NCBI GenBank assembly: GCA_964348795.1
Contig: CAYGDY010000001.1
Location: forward strand, 124,001 to 188,000
Direction of reading: 5' to 3'
Source: JADLAT01 sp964348795
GTDB taxonomy: Bacteria; Pseudomonadota; Alphaproteobacteria; Micavibrionales; Micavibrionaceae
Length of the DNA stretch: 64,000 bases
Position numbers and translations under genes: made by a program. Of this stretch, positions 35,230 through 44,575 are shown piece after piece; the stretch's first letter is position 1, and each line of letters opens with the position of its first letter. Under the pieces are notes generated by a model that was not told where the DNA came from, did not search any database, and worked only from the letters and a program-made list of their open reading frames with translations.

Positions 35230-35921
35230 GCCTCCCCCTTGTGCTTTTCAGAAAAAAACTGCGCCAGTTCAAAATCTTCCGGCGTATCCATATCGACCGA
35301 TTTCCATCGTGGCATGATATGGCCGCGCATGGTGGGCGCATAAAAATTCTGGTCTTTCATAAAATTTTCCGTCATGACGCAATAGGTTGAACCATTATCG
35401 ACAAGCAAGCGGGGCAGGGAATCGGACCGCTCGGCCACCAGCTCCGGCCACATGGGAGAAAGATCGCCTTTCTCGGATGTGAGTTTCAAGGCCTGATGGG
35501 GGGCTTGTTCATATTCACACACAGCGAGTGTATGGTGACAGACGCCGCGTTCTATCAGGTTGTAAACATCCTTGATATCTTGCGCCGTACGAAACGGGGC
35601 GGTGGCGTACAGAACGCAGAGCAGATCATAAGGGTTTCCAGTCTGTGCCTGTGTCGCCAGAAAATCCTTGGCCACGGCGCGCACCGTGGCTTTGTCAGTC
35701 GCCAGATCGGGAGAGCGGTTTGAAATTTCCGCCCCGTATTGCCCTGCAATCTCTGCAATCTCGGAATCCTCTGTCGATACGACAACCCGCTCGAACAGGC
35801 CGGATTGCCTTGCGGCCTCAATACTATGGGCAATCATAGGCTTGCCCATGAAGGGAAGAATATTTTTACGCGGCAAGCGTTTAGAGCCACCGCGCGCGGG
35901 GATGAGGGCTATGGATTTCAT
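35226..35921 (-). CDS. pseF: Nonulosonic acid cytidylyltransferase, PseF-like
   Basis: Activates a sialic-acid-like sugar with CTP. The family signature ALIPARGGSKRLPRKNILPFMGKP is visible in part as IPARGGSKRLPRKN, then STEDSEIAEIAGQYGA and ATAPFRTAQDI. Length 231 matches PseF. The nearby pseB, pseC and pseI-like genes favour pseudaminic acid over sialic acid. It has 4-bp overlaps with both neighbours. Confidence 0.85.
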   Translation of the reverse strand: MKSIALIPARGGSKRLPRKNILPFMGKPMIAHSIEAARQSGLFERVVVSTEDSEIAEIAGQYGAEISNRSPDLATDKATVRAVAKDFLATQAQTGNPYDLLCVLYATAPFRTAQDIKDVYNLIERGVCHHTLAVCEYEQAPHQALKLTSEKGDLSPMWPELVAERSDSLPRLLVDNGSTYCVMTENFMKDQNFYAPTMRGHIMPRWKSVDMDTPEDFELAQFFSEKHKGEA

Positions 35922-37636
35922 GACGATATTCTACCTCCGGCCTGTTTTGTTGTCGTGTCATTCTGAGGTAGAGCCGAAGACTCCCTGACAGAAAGAGATC
36001 CTTCACTTCGTTCAGGATGACAGCGCTTTTGAAGCGCATAGGCTATATAATCTCCCATTTTTTTAGAAAAATCGGCTCGAAAAATTTGTTCTTCCGATGT
36101 AAAGGTGCGGGGCTGGTTTTTTGTCAGGCGGGCCCGTTCCTCGACATTGTCTTTGTAGTAATAGGTGAGGTCTGTGCTGATGGATTCGACGCGTTGAAGA
36201 TATGATATCAGGGATGATTCCGGTATTTCAGGGTTTTTCCGAATGGCAGAAACAGCCTGTTTTAAGTCCTCTAATGAATTGATTTTTGCGACGCCTGCAC
36301 ACCGGCCGTACCAGTAATCACCAAATAAAATAACAGGCTTTCCGCGGCATAAGGCTTCCCAGCCTGTTGTGCCTCTCGCGGTGGCAATGGCTTTGGCATG
36401 CTGGATAAGCGTAACGCCGCTTTCTGCAATATCAATGAATTGTATCCGCGGACAGGCTTTTTGAAGACGGAGAAAAAAATCTGTATCTCTGGGGTTGTCG
36501 GGATCAATGGGTTTACGGAAACTTCTGGGGTGTTCCTTGTAATAAATGTTCCAGTCTTGCGGAATAGCTTTTTCCAGCATGGAAAAGAGTAATGGAAAGT
36601 CAAAATATTGTCCGGCGTCTGGGACGGTCGAACGCTCGGGCTGAAAATTGGCAGGAAAATAAATATAGGGTTTGTTCGTGTCCAGTGGCACTGTGTTGCG
36701 CTTGTACCAGCCTTCGGCTTTTGTCACGATGAAGTAAGTTTTGAGTGTCAGAAGCAGGTTTTGAAAGACGGTGCCTTCCCGCGCCGCGTTGCTTTCGAAC
36801 CGGTCTTCCGGCCCGAAGGTAAAAACAGTGCCGAGTTTTTTTTGTAACGCACCGGACGGCAGAAGTTTCAGAAACAGAATAAGAATTTGTAATGGTTGTG
36901 GGAGCTTTTCATAGAAGGCGCGCAAAGGGTTTTGGGCCTTTTTATTACGATGTACGCTGAACAGGCCTTTTAAGCTGTGGTAGACGGGCTTGTAATCCGG
37001 CGAAGGGTTCTTGATGTTTTCAAAATAATGCAGAGTTTCAGGAGAAAGCGGCGGCAAGCTTTGTCCGGTAAAATATTTTGCATCAAAAGGCGCGGGCGGG
37101 TCGGTGATGGAGCTGGAGGAATATACCAGATGCGGGATAGACGTACACTCCAGCGCAATAAACGGAATGGAGCGCTTTTGACAGATCAGGTAGACCAAAT
37201 AATCAAAAATCCGGTGGGGCATGCTGGCGGAAATAACAACGTCGGGCTTCAGGGAATCAAAAAGCCCTTCCCAGATACGGTAGAGCTCCCACAGATATTG
37301 CCGCCGTTGATGAAAGCTTCCGTCTTGCTTTCCAAGGGTATAGCGGGACATCATCTCCATCAGGATAGCTTGTTCCTGCGCAAAAGAGTTGATACAGGCC
37401 GGATCAATGGCAGAGGGCTTAAAGGCAGGAATATGAACCGGCGCCTTTCCCAAACGGGCGTCATTTACATGGTAAAATGGTGTTTTGCATAATTTTGAAT
37501 CAGGCTCCGCCGGCAGTGGAAGTCCGACATATAATGCCGGCTCAAAACCATGCGCTTGGGAGAGATGCCCAATAACATCTCCCCAAAGCGGGGTAAAGGT
37601 CATAATGTAAAAAGCGTTTTGCCGTGTGCTGGTCAT
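35918..37636 (-). CDS. KpsC/KpsS-like capsule polysaccharide protein (paralog A)
   Basis: A 572-residue protein of the capsule polysaccharide biosynthesis family. Typical segments are IYFPANFQPERSTVPDAG, IYYKEHPRSF and ATARGTTGWEALCRGKPVILFG. I chose ATG 37636 since it gives a 4-bp overlap with the upstream paralog. The C-terminal 35 residues are encoded by a palindromic repeat and are probably an add-on. Likely a Kdo-type or related glycosyltransferase at the inner membrane. Confidence 0.75.
   Translation of the reverse strand: MTSTRQNAFYIMTFTPLWGDVIGHLSQAHGFEPALYVGLPLPAEPDSKLCKTPFYHVNDARLGKAPVHIPAFKPSAIDPACINSFAQEQAILMEMMSRYTLGKQDGSFHQRRQYLWELYRIWEGLFDSLKPDVVISASMPHRIFDYLVYLICQKRSIPFIALECTSIPHLVYSSSSITDPPAPFDAKYFTGQSLPPLSPETLHYFENIKNPSPDYKPVYHSLKGLFSVHRNKKAQNPLRAFYEKLPQPLQILILFLKLLPSGALQKKLGTVFTFGPEDRFESNAAREGTVFQNLLLTLKTYFIVTKAEGWYKRNTVPLDTNKPYIYFPANFQPERSTVPDAGQYFDFPLLFSMLEKAIPQDWNIYYKEHPRSFRKPIDPDNPRDTDFFLRLQKACPRIQFIDIAESGVTLIQHAKAIATARGTTGWEALCRGKPVILFGDYWYGRCAGVAKINSLEDLKQAVSAIRKNPEIPESSLISYLQRVESISTDLTYYYKDNVEERARLTKNQPRTFTSEEQIFRADFSKKMGDYIAYALQKRCHPERSEGSLSVRESSALPQNDTTTKQAGGRISS
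35957..36021. repeat. Palindromic repeat, copy 5, inside the 3' end of the capsule gene
   Basis: Arms GTCATTCTGAGG and TTCAGGATGAC. It is read by the capsule gene as CHPERSEGSLSVRESSALPQND, with part of that stretch encoded by each arm. It lies 36 bp before the stop codon. Confidence 0.8.
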
Positions 37637-39261
37637 GCGTGAACCTTTTGCGTGAGGATTCCGTCCTGCGCGGTCAGGGCGCAATACACCCGATACAGAT
37701 CGTCACTCAGGTCCTGCACGCTTGTTTTATAGGGATGTTTTTGTGTGGCTGTTATTTCGTACGGCTTGTGCGCGCGGGCCCAGTCATAGGCTCCGCCGAG
37801 GGTCTCCAACGCGCAAAGATACTGGATCAATCTGTTTCTATCGGGTTTCCAGCCGGATTGGATTTTCGCGATAAAGGCTTTGCAGTCGCTCAGGCTTTTG
37901 ATATGCCCGATGTCAGGTGAGGCACTGAACCAGGCTTCACCAAACGCCATCGCAGGGGTTCCGCGTGTGGCCGCTTGCCATGCGGATGTTCCCGTTGATG
38001 TCGCAACGGCCTTTGCAGAGGCCATCAAAGGAAATGGATCAAGGCCGGTCGGCAGGAAAGTTATGCGTGGTGCGAGATGTTGAAGGCGTTGATAGAGCGC
38101 TACAGTTCGATTATTATCCGGACGGATGGGCTCGCGGAAGTTTGAAGGATGCTCCTTGTAGAAAATGTTCCAATCAGGCGGTATGCTGGCGTTCAGCATT
38201 TCGATCATTAACTCAACCCACTGGCAGAGGCCTGCGTCTGGTGTGCTGGTCCGCTCAGGCTGGAAGCTCGGCGCAAAATAAATGTAGTTCTGGGTCAGAT
38301 CAGGATCTGTCGTACTGTGTGCTTCATAATAGGCTCTGGCGGCGCGTGCGTTTTTCTGTACGCAGTCATGTTCTATGAGTGCTGATAAAAGGGTTTGATA
38401 GCGGACGGGCTCTTGTCCTGTTTTCGTTTGATAGGGAAATGTCAGCTTGCGGGTGTGGAAAGTTTTATGATTTGCGGCGGCTCTGAGCACCTGTAATGGC
38501 AGACGTACGGCAAGCGGAATGTTTTTTAAACAGGCTTTGAGCTTTTCTTGGGGGGTGGATTTTTTCAGGTTTTTTGTTTTGAAATATAAGGGTTGGGCGG
38601 CATTGTAATCCGCATCAAATGTTTCAATATAGCGCTGAAGGGCGGGGGAGGGTGTTCTGTCTTCCCTAAGGTTTTTTGTAATGATATCCGATCTGTTTTC
38701 AAGCGTTTGCAGGACGTAGAAGATATTGTTGCGCTCACCCGATTCCTGAAAAAGAAGCTCGTTTGTTTGCTCAATAGCAAGAAAGGGAATGCCTTGATCC
38801 TGTGCCACGATATAGGCCATGTAATCATAAAGCCTGTGCGGAATGGTCGGGATGATGACGGACTCTATTTTGAGGGTGTCATAGAGGGTCATCCAGCTGT
38901 TGGCCATATCAATATAAAAACAGCGTCGTTTCTCGATAGAAATTTTTTCGGGGTTGCCGCACCAGCGATCCATCATATTAGTAAAAATATTTTCGTGGTG
39001 CGCGTTGCGTTTTAAAAATTCGGAATCCACGGTGAGGGTGTGTGTGCCGGCGGGGATAGGTGTTTTCCCCCGCAAGGCCTCAAAATGATCGAAAAAACGC
39101 GTATCAGGAAACCGTTCGAGGCAAGCTTCATGATGGGTATGCGTGCCCGATACCCACAAGACCGGATCAAAGCGATAACGGATCTGGAGATCGCCGGCAA
39201 TATCCATCCATTGCGGGGTCGGAGATTTGATATACAGAGTCCTGATTCTGTTTGAGATCAT
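37633..39261 (-). CDS. KpsC/KpsS-like capsule polysaccharide protein (paralog B)
   Basis: A 542-residue tandem relative of the downstream gene. The same landmarks appear: IYFAPSFQPERTSTPDAG, IFYKEHPSNFREPIRPDNN and ATSTGTSAWQAATRGTPAMAFG. The N-terminal half (VIIPTIPHRLYDYMAYIVAQDQGIPFLAIE) also aligns with paralog A. Overlaps of 4 bp link it to both neighbours. The two may act in sequence on the same glycan. Confidence 0.75.
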   Translation of the reverse strand: MISNRIRTLYIKSPTPQWMDIAGDLQIRYRFDPVLWVSGTHTHHEACLERFPDTRFFDHFEALRGKTPIPAGTHTLTVDSEFLKRNAHHENIFTNMMDRWCGNPEKISIEKRRCFYIDMANSWMTLYDTLKIESVIIPTIPHRLYDYMAYIVAQDQGIPFLAIEQTNELLFQESGERNNIFYVLQTLENRSDIITKNLREDRTPSPALQRYIETFDADYNAAQPLYFKTKNLKKSTPQEKLKACLKNIPLAVRLPLQVLRAAANHKTFHTRKLTFPYQTKTGQEPVRYQTLLSALIEHDCVQKNARAARAYYEAHSTTDPDLTQNYIYFAPSFQPERTSTPDAGLCQWVELMIEMLNASIPPDWNIFYKEHPSNFREPIRPDNNRTVALYQRLQHLAPRITFLPTGLDPFPLMASAKAVATSTGTSAWQAATRGTPAMAFGEAWFSASPDIGHIKSLSDCKAFIAKIQSGWKPDRNRLIQYLCALETLGGAYDWARAHKPYEITATQKHPYKTSVQDLSDDLYRVYCALTAQDGILTQKVHA

Positions 39262-39815
39262 TTCGACAGAACCTTTCCAAAAATCAGATGGTCCTCCGGT
39301 TGATCATTCAAGATCCAATGGGCTTCCAGACGACCTTCATGTTGAAATCCCGCCTTTTCAAAGACACGGATGGAGCCCGTATTGCTGGCATATGTGCTGG
39401 CCTGTATGCGTCGCAATCCCAAAACACGGGATGAGAGTGCGCACACCCCCTCTATGGCTTCCGTGGCGTAGCCTTTTCCCCATGAATCTTTATCACCAAG
39501 AAGCAACCCGATATCGGCGCGGGCATAACGCGGATGGATCGGACCAATTTTGAGATTTCCGATATGTTGGCCTTTCTGTGTGAGAAAAATCCCGAACAAG
39601 ATTTTATCCCCTGATACGAGTGTGGAATCAACGAATTCCTCCAGATCACTCTGTGTCTGGGGGGTGTGACGGACTTCGAGATATCGCGTGACTTCGGGAT
39701 CGTGGACCCAGTGCAGATAATTCGGTGACATGTTTTCCCGTGTCAGGGTTTCCAGTGTCAGGCGCGGGGTTTCGTAGCGGATCAGGCAATTTTGAAAATC
39801 GGGTGTTTCTGTCAT
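39258..39815 (-). CDS. GNAT-family N-acetyltransferase, RimJ/RimL type
   Basis: A 185-residue GNAT fold: TPRLTLETLTRENM, the acetyl-CoA loop region GLLLGDKDSWGKGYATEAIEGV, and a C-terminal VFEKAGFQHEGRLEAHWI. In this locus it could acetylate an amino-sugar (a PseH-like role), but the sequence looks equally like protein acetyltransferases. It overlaps the ABC transporter gene and paralog B by 4 bp each. Confidence 0.8.
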   Translation of the reverse strand: MTETPDFQNCLIRYETPRLTLETLTRENMSPNYLHWVHDPEVTRYLEVRHTPQTQSDLEEFVDSTLVSGDKILFGIFLTQKGQHIGNLKIGPIHPRYARADIGLLLGDKDSWGKGYATEAIEGVCALSSRVLGLRRIQASTYASNTGSIRVFEKAGFQHEGRLEAHWILNDQPEDHLIFGKVLSK

Positions 39816-41560
39816 CGTTCCTCAAGCTTTCCGTGGGAGAGATAGCATATCCGGTCACAGATTTGAAGGGCTTGCTGGCCATGTGTGATCAGAAGAATGG
39901 CCGCATCGGGCTTGAGGGCGCGAATAGAGTCCAGAACATCTTTTTCCGTTTCATGATCCAGCGCCGAAGTGGCCTCGTCAAAGATAATGATATCCCGCGC
40001 AAAATAAAAAGCACGGGCTACGGCAAGACGCTGTTGCTGGCCACCGGAAAGAAGCGCGGCATCTTCCCCCACTCTGTTTTTTTCCTTGTGCGGAAGGGTG
40101 TCGATGAACGCTTTGAGTTGCGCTTTTTCAAGGGCGTAAGCAATCTGTGAGGATGAAATGGTTTCAAGGGGTTGTCCTAGCGCAATATTCTCTTCCACTG
40201 TGCCGTCCAGCATGGCGGGTTTTTGCGGGATATAGGCGGCATATTGATGGCCTGCCCATTCCGGAAGGGGGACGGATTTATCGTTCATGAAAAAGGCCCC
40301 GCTATCGGGTTCGACCAATCCTAAAATAATATTGACCAGTGTGCTTTTTCCGGCGCCCGATGGGCCTACAAGGCCTACTATTTCACCCTTTTTAACCTCA
40401 AGGTTAATATTTTTAAGCACGGTAATATCCGGTGCGGACGGGTATGAAAAAGAGATATTTTCCAGTTTGAAATGTTTGAAAGGCTCCGGATCATGGGCAT
40501 GCGGCTTGATAAAAGGACGGGATTCCAAAAGGATCATATCGCTATAAAGCTCCTCGAGAATTTTTTCTGTCGTGCGCAGACTGCTCAGGTTCGAGACAAT
40601 CTGGTTGGCTGAGGGCAGAAGCCGTACGGCGGCTACGGCAAAAACCGCCAGCCCGTCAATGACTTTGGCACCACTCTCGCCGATCATGAGCATAAACAGG
40701 GCCGAGAGGATCACAACGCTTACCACCAGTAATTCCAGCACATAGCGCGGGATGATCTGTAGCACGGCAACAGAGGCGTTGATATCGGAAGACGTATGGC
40801 AGTGTTTTTCTATTTGCGCGTGGAAATAATCCCCGCACCCTAAAACACGGGCTTCCTTGACGCTCAAAATCCCCTCCCGAATGGCCCGTACCATTTGGTT
40901 ATTGGCCCCAATGAGGTCTGCCCCCGCCTTGCGGAGTTTTTTACGCAATGTCAGATCGTACAGCACACCAAAGAGCATCAGTACGGTGAACGCTGTGAGG
41001 GTTGGGACGGGATAAGAAAGGAGCAGAAAGGCAAATACGGCGGTCAGGGTAATGCCTTCCCCGACAATCCGCAGAAGTCCTCCAACAATCGTTCGGGAAA
41101 ACTGGTTGATATGGGATTGCATGAGGTTGAGGATTTCGCCCGAGCGTCTTTGTGTGTGATACAGGTACGGGGCGGAGATGAATAACAGGGCGAATTTGCC
41201 TTTCAGGTAACTTTGCAGGCGATAGGCAAAATTGGAAATCCGCCGTTGCACCTCTATATTCAGGAGGGTTTTTATACAAAAGACCCCGAGAATGATCATG
41301 GAAAGCGCAAGGAGTTCACTGAAATGAGTCTGAATCCCAAGGGCCTGCGTGACGTTTCTCCAGACGGGGTATTCCGAAAGTTTTTCGGGATTCCTCAAAA
41401 TTGTCAGATAGGGTACGATCAATGCCAGCCCGAAAAGTTCCAGCCCCAGCGCTAGAAAATTAAGCCCCAGCATGAGGGGCAGGTGCCTCTTCATCTTGCC
41501 GGTGATACGGAAGATTTTCCTGAAGTAAGGTACGTTTCGCGGTGTTTGTTCAACGGACAT
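39812..41560 (-). CDS. ABC exporter/flippase, MsbA- or PglK-like
   Basis: A 582-residue fused transporter. An N-terminal membrane domain with about six helices (LNFLALGLELFGLALIVPYL and others) precedes an ATPase with Walker A GPSGAGKST, the signature LSGGQQQR, Walker B IIIFDEATSALD and the H-loop ITHG. Surrounded by glycosyltransferases, it probably flips a lipid-linked oligosaccharide. It overlaps the upstream gene by 11 bp. Confidence 0.85.
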   Translation of the reverse strand: MSVEQTPRNVPYFRKIFRITGKMKRHLPLMLGLNFLALGLELFGLALIVPYLTILRNPEKLSEYPVWRNVTQALGIQTHFSELLALSMIILGVFCIKTLLNIEVQRRISNFAYRLQSYLKGKFALLFISAPYLYHTQRRSGEILNLMQSHINQFSRTIVGGLLRIVGEGITLTAVFAFLLLSYPVPTLTAFTVLMLFGVLYDLTLRKKLRKAGADLIGANNQMVRAIREGILSVKEARVLGCGDYFHAQIEKHCHTSSDINASVAVLQIIPRYVLELLVVSVVILSALFMLMIGESGAKVIDGLAVFAVAAVRLLPSANQIVSNLSSLRTTEKILEELYSDMILLESRPFIKPHAHDPEPFKHFKLENISFSYPSAPDITVLKNINLEVKKGEIVGLVGPSGAGKSTLVNIILGLVEPDSGAFFMNDKSVPLPEWAGHQYAAYIPQKPAMLDGTVEENIALGQPLETISSSQIAYALEKAQLKAFIDTLPHKEKNRVGEDAALLSGGQQQRLAVARAFYFARDIIIFDEATSALDHETEKDVLDSIRALKPDAAILLITHGQQALQICDRICYLSHGKLEER

Positions 41561-43529
41561 GGGTTTTTATCCACTGAACGAGGCCAAAGGGCAAGAGGCT
41601 TATGCACAAACCCCTCACACTGAAATACAGGACATGGATTTTCGAGCCGTGATAATGGGCCATGCGGGCACGCAGGGCATCTCGAAATTGCCGGAATCGC
41701 CGCGTGTGGCTGATTGCCGCATGATGGACGCTTCTGCGGATAAGAGGCTGGGGAAGCATGGCGATTTTGCCCGCTTTGGCAAAGCGCATCCAGAGTTCTG
41801 TATCTTGGGCGGTTTGGTAAGATTCATCATAGCCACCCAGTTGACGGAAGGCTTCTGTACGCATCATGGCGGTGGCGTGCGGAAAGGGGGTGCAGAGCCT
41901 GACAATTTTTTGTATGGCCTGCTCATCATGGTATCCCCATGGTTTTTCGGTGTGATCCGGATAAAGATCCATGGCATTGCTTCCCAAAAGCAGAAGCGCC
42001 GGATCATCCAGAAAGGCTTGCACCTGCAGGGAAAAGCGGTCCGGAAGGGCATAATCGTCGGCATCATGGCGGGCGATCAGTGACCCGTTCACAAAGGTGC
42101 AGGCGCGGTTCAATGCGACAGTCAATCCTGTGTTTTCCTGTAAAATCAGCTTGATGCGGTTATCTTCCTGAGCGAGTCGTACAAGAAGTTTTCGGCTGGA
42201 ATCTGTTGAACCATCCTCTATGATGATAAATTCAAAATTCTTGTAAGTTTGTGCAAGAATGCTCCGGACAGAGTCTTCCACGGTTTTTTCCGCATTATGC
42301 ACCGACATCACAACAGAAACGCACGGCGCAGGTGTCAGGGGAGGCCATGTCATCTGTACCTTGATGACGTGAGCGGCAGGCGCGTCGCGCAAGGCCAAAA
42401 GTCTATATTGTTCCTGCGCAATAAAATGTTCGAGACTGTTGCGGGCCATAACGGTTTCACGGGCTTTGAGGCCTAATGTTTTTTGCAAGGCCTCATCGGT
42501 CAGGAGCTGTTTAAGGCCCGCGCCTATAGCGTGTGGATCGGGTTCACACAACAAGCCATTTTCTCCGGTGGTTATGATATCCCTGATGCCTGTCACGCGG
42601 GTTCCTAAAACGGCTTTCCCGCAGGCCATGGCTTCCAGAAGGCCTTTGGGGTTGCCTTCAAAATGTGATGGCAGAACACACACGGTGTAATACCGCAACA
42701 GGTTCGGAATGTGATGGTTGGGAATCCGGTCTTTGAAGGTTACAGGCGCGTTGCGATCTTCCCCTTGTTTTTTTAACGTCTCCAGACATTCTCCGCTTCC
42801 GTAGATATCAAGACTTATATTCTGTTCTGCACAGGCCTCTATCAGAGCCGGAAGGTTTTTCTGGGCATTGAGCCGGCCAATATACACACAATCTGCCAGC
42901 GTGAATTCCGCTGGCGGAAGGGGTTTGAAGAGCGTGGTATCAATCCAGTTCGGGGCGAGATCAACGGTTTTACGCCTTAGAAAGGGAAAAGTGCGCCTGG
43001 CAAAATCAATGTCATCCTGCGTTGCCAGCACAACGGAATCTGAAAAACGGTATAACAGCCAATCCACACACCATGCCAGTATAATACGCGCAGGGCCTTG
43101 TTTTTGTGCCTTGGCAAAGGCCAGATATTCATAGCCGCCTCTGGCAATGATCTTGCCGCCGTAGAGCCATTTGGCAAAAACCGCATTCCATCCGCCCCAG
43201 AATTGGTTGGTTTTGTACACAGGTGCTTCAGACAATGTTTTCCGGTAGTGCCATAAAACGCAAGGGGATTGAAAAAGACGGAGAATTTTGGAAGACGGGA
43301 TGGTGCGTCCGGCATAGGCTGGCAAAATTTGAATAGGATCAAGAGTCTTCTGAAAGGCAAAATCCCGATCGTCTCCATAGGTGATAAAACTGATTCGCCA
43401 TCCCTGTTCGCGGGCCAGAATCTGGTAAGGCCGGATTTCACGTTCCAAAATTCCGGTGTCTTGCCAGATTTGGAGGGAGACGTCATGTGTGAAAAAAAGC
43501 ACCAGATGTTTTTCAGACGCGTGTTTCAT
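41550..43529 (-). CDS. Two-domain glycosyltransferase: GT4-like plus GT2
   Basis: A fusion of about 659 residues. The N-terminal part (residues 1-370) is GT-B type, with VYIGRLNAQKNLPALIEAC and LPSHFEGNPKGLLEAMACGKAVLGT. The C-terminal part (from about 400) is a GT2 domain: VSVVMSVHNAEKTVEDSVRS, IIIEDGSTDSSRK, ARHDADD and DTELWMRFAKAG. One polypeptide could therefore add two consecutive sugars. I chose ATG 43529, which overlaps the upstream stop by 4 bp. Confidence 0.85.
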   Translation of the reverse strand: MKHASEKHLVLFFTHDVSLQIWQDTGILEREIRPYQILAREQGWRISFITYGDDRDFAFQKTLDPIQILPAYAGRTIPSSKILRLFQSPCVLWHYRKTLSEAPVYKTNQFWGGWNAVFAKWLYGGKIIARGGYEYLAFAKAQKQGPARIILAWCVDWLLYRFSDSVVLATQDDIDFARRTFPFLRRKTVDLAPNWIDTTLFKPLPPAEFTLADCVYIGRLNAQKNLPALIEACAEQNISLDIYGSGECLETLKKQGEDRNAPVTFKDRIPNHHIPNLLRYYTVCVLPSHFEGNPKGLLEAMACGKAVLGTRVTGIRDIITTGENGLLCEPDPHAIGAGLKQLLTDEALQKTLGLKARETVMARNSLEHFIAQEQYRLLALRDAPAAHVIKVQMTWPPLTPAPCVSVVMSVHNAEKTVEDSVRSILAQTYKNFEFIIIEDGSTDSSRKLLVRLAQEDNRIKLILQENTGLTVALNRACTFVNGSLIARHDADDYALPDRFSLQVQAFLDDPALLLLGSNAMDLYPDHTEKPWGYHDEQAIQKIVRLCTPFPHATAMMRTEAFRQLGGYDESYQTAQDTELWMRFAKAGKIAMLPQPLIRRSVHHAAISHTRRFRQFRDALRARMAHYHGSKIHVLYFSVRGLCISLLPFGLVQWIKTHVR

Positions 43530-44575
43530 GCGCTCTGTCCCTTCCATCTGCGGGATATGGCGTTTTTCAGGCGTTCGGCGAGATGGTGCCGCCGGATCGT
43601 TTTTTTGAGGGCCTGTAAGGTTTTTTGGGAAAGGGGTGGACAGGCTTTGGCATTGTGGGAACAGAGCTTTGCAAAATCAAGATATTGTGCCGCAATGTGC
43701 TGAATATCGGGCAGGGCAATAGCGTTTCGGAAGTGATCATACTGCGCAGTGAGTGTGTCGATTTTCTCGAGAATATCTTGTGCGCCTTCAAAGGGAAGGC
43801 CACCGTTCCCGAGAATTTCCGGATGTCCGCCACTGTCAAGCACCAGCGCGGGCAGGCCGCAATGAAGTGCTTCGCACAGCGCGTTCGAGCACGGATCGTT
43901 CCGGCTGGCGGTGATATAAATATCATGCGCCCGTAACAGTTCCCCGAGGCTCCGGCTGTCAACAGCAGGGATATGCCTGATGTTCCGGAAGGGCAGGGGG
44001 CTGTTTCCTACGAAGGTCATGGTATAGCGTGTGAAATCCAGATGGGTGTCGAGATAGGCATAGAGATCAAAACCCTTGCGAGCATTGGCGGCCCAGCTTG
44101 TAGCAATCAGTTTTATTTTCTCTCCAGAAGGGTGCTTTGGCGCAGGATAAAAAAGCGCAGGATCCGGTGCATTCAAAATGTGTGTGATAGGCTGTATGGC
44201 TTGTAATCCATGGCGAAGAGATTCTTCCATACTCCAGCGTGTCTGGAAAACGGTGCCGCTTGCCAGAATATGATTGATTTTAAAAATCAGGCGGTCCGTG
44301 GAAAAGCCGCCGCCACGGATCAGGCCAATAGGGCCATCGATCCGGTGCAGGACGGGGCATTCCGGTGCTTGTGATTTGAGAGCGTATAAAAGATCCAGCC
44401 CCCTTTGTTCTGGACCCAGATGGTGGGAATTGAAGAGAAAGGCCTGCGCCTTGAAAGGGTCATTGCTGTATGCGTCCTGTTTTATCAAGGCATCGCGCAG
44501 GGCTTTGAGAAACTGGTTGCCGCCGCCCCATGGCCCTTCCTTGAATTCGTACAAAATATGGAGCCGGAATGTCAT
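43526..44575 (-). CDS. GT4-like glycosyltransferase
   Basis: A 349-residue GT-B enzyme. The N-terminal domain has EFKEGPWGGGNQFLKALRDAL and HRIDGPIGLIR; the C-terminal domain has LIATSWAANARKGFDLYAYL and DIYITASRNDPCSNALCEALHCGLPALV, with the EX7E-like nucleotide-sugar site. No membrane segment. It overlaps both neighbours by 4 bp in the leftward operon. Confidence 0.8.
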   Translation of the reverse strand: MTFRLHILYEFKEGPWGGGNQFLKALRDALIKQDAYSNDPFKAQAFLFNSHHLGPEQRGLDLLYALKSQAPECPVLHRIDGPIGLIRGGGFSTDRLIFKINHILASGTVFQTRWSMEESLRHGLQAIQPITHILNAPDPALFYPAPKHPSGEKIKLIATSWAANARKGFDLYAYLDTHLDFTRYTMTFVGNSPLPFRNIRHIPAVDSRSLGELLRAHDIYITASRNDPCSNALCEALHCGLPALVLDSGGHPEILGNGGLPFEGAQDILEKIDTLTAQYDHFRNAIALPDIQHIAAQYLDFAKLCSHNAKACPPLSQKTLQALKKTIRRHHLAERLKNAISRRWKGQSA

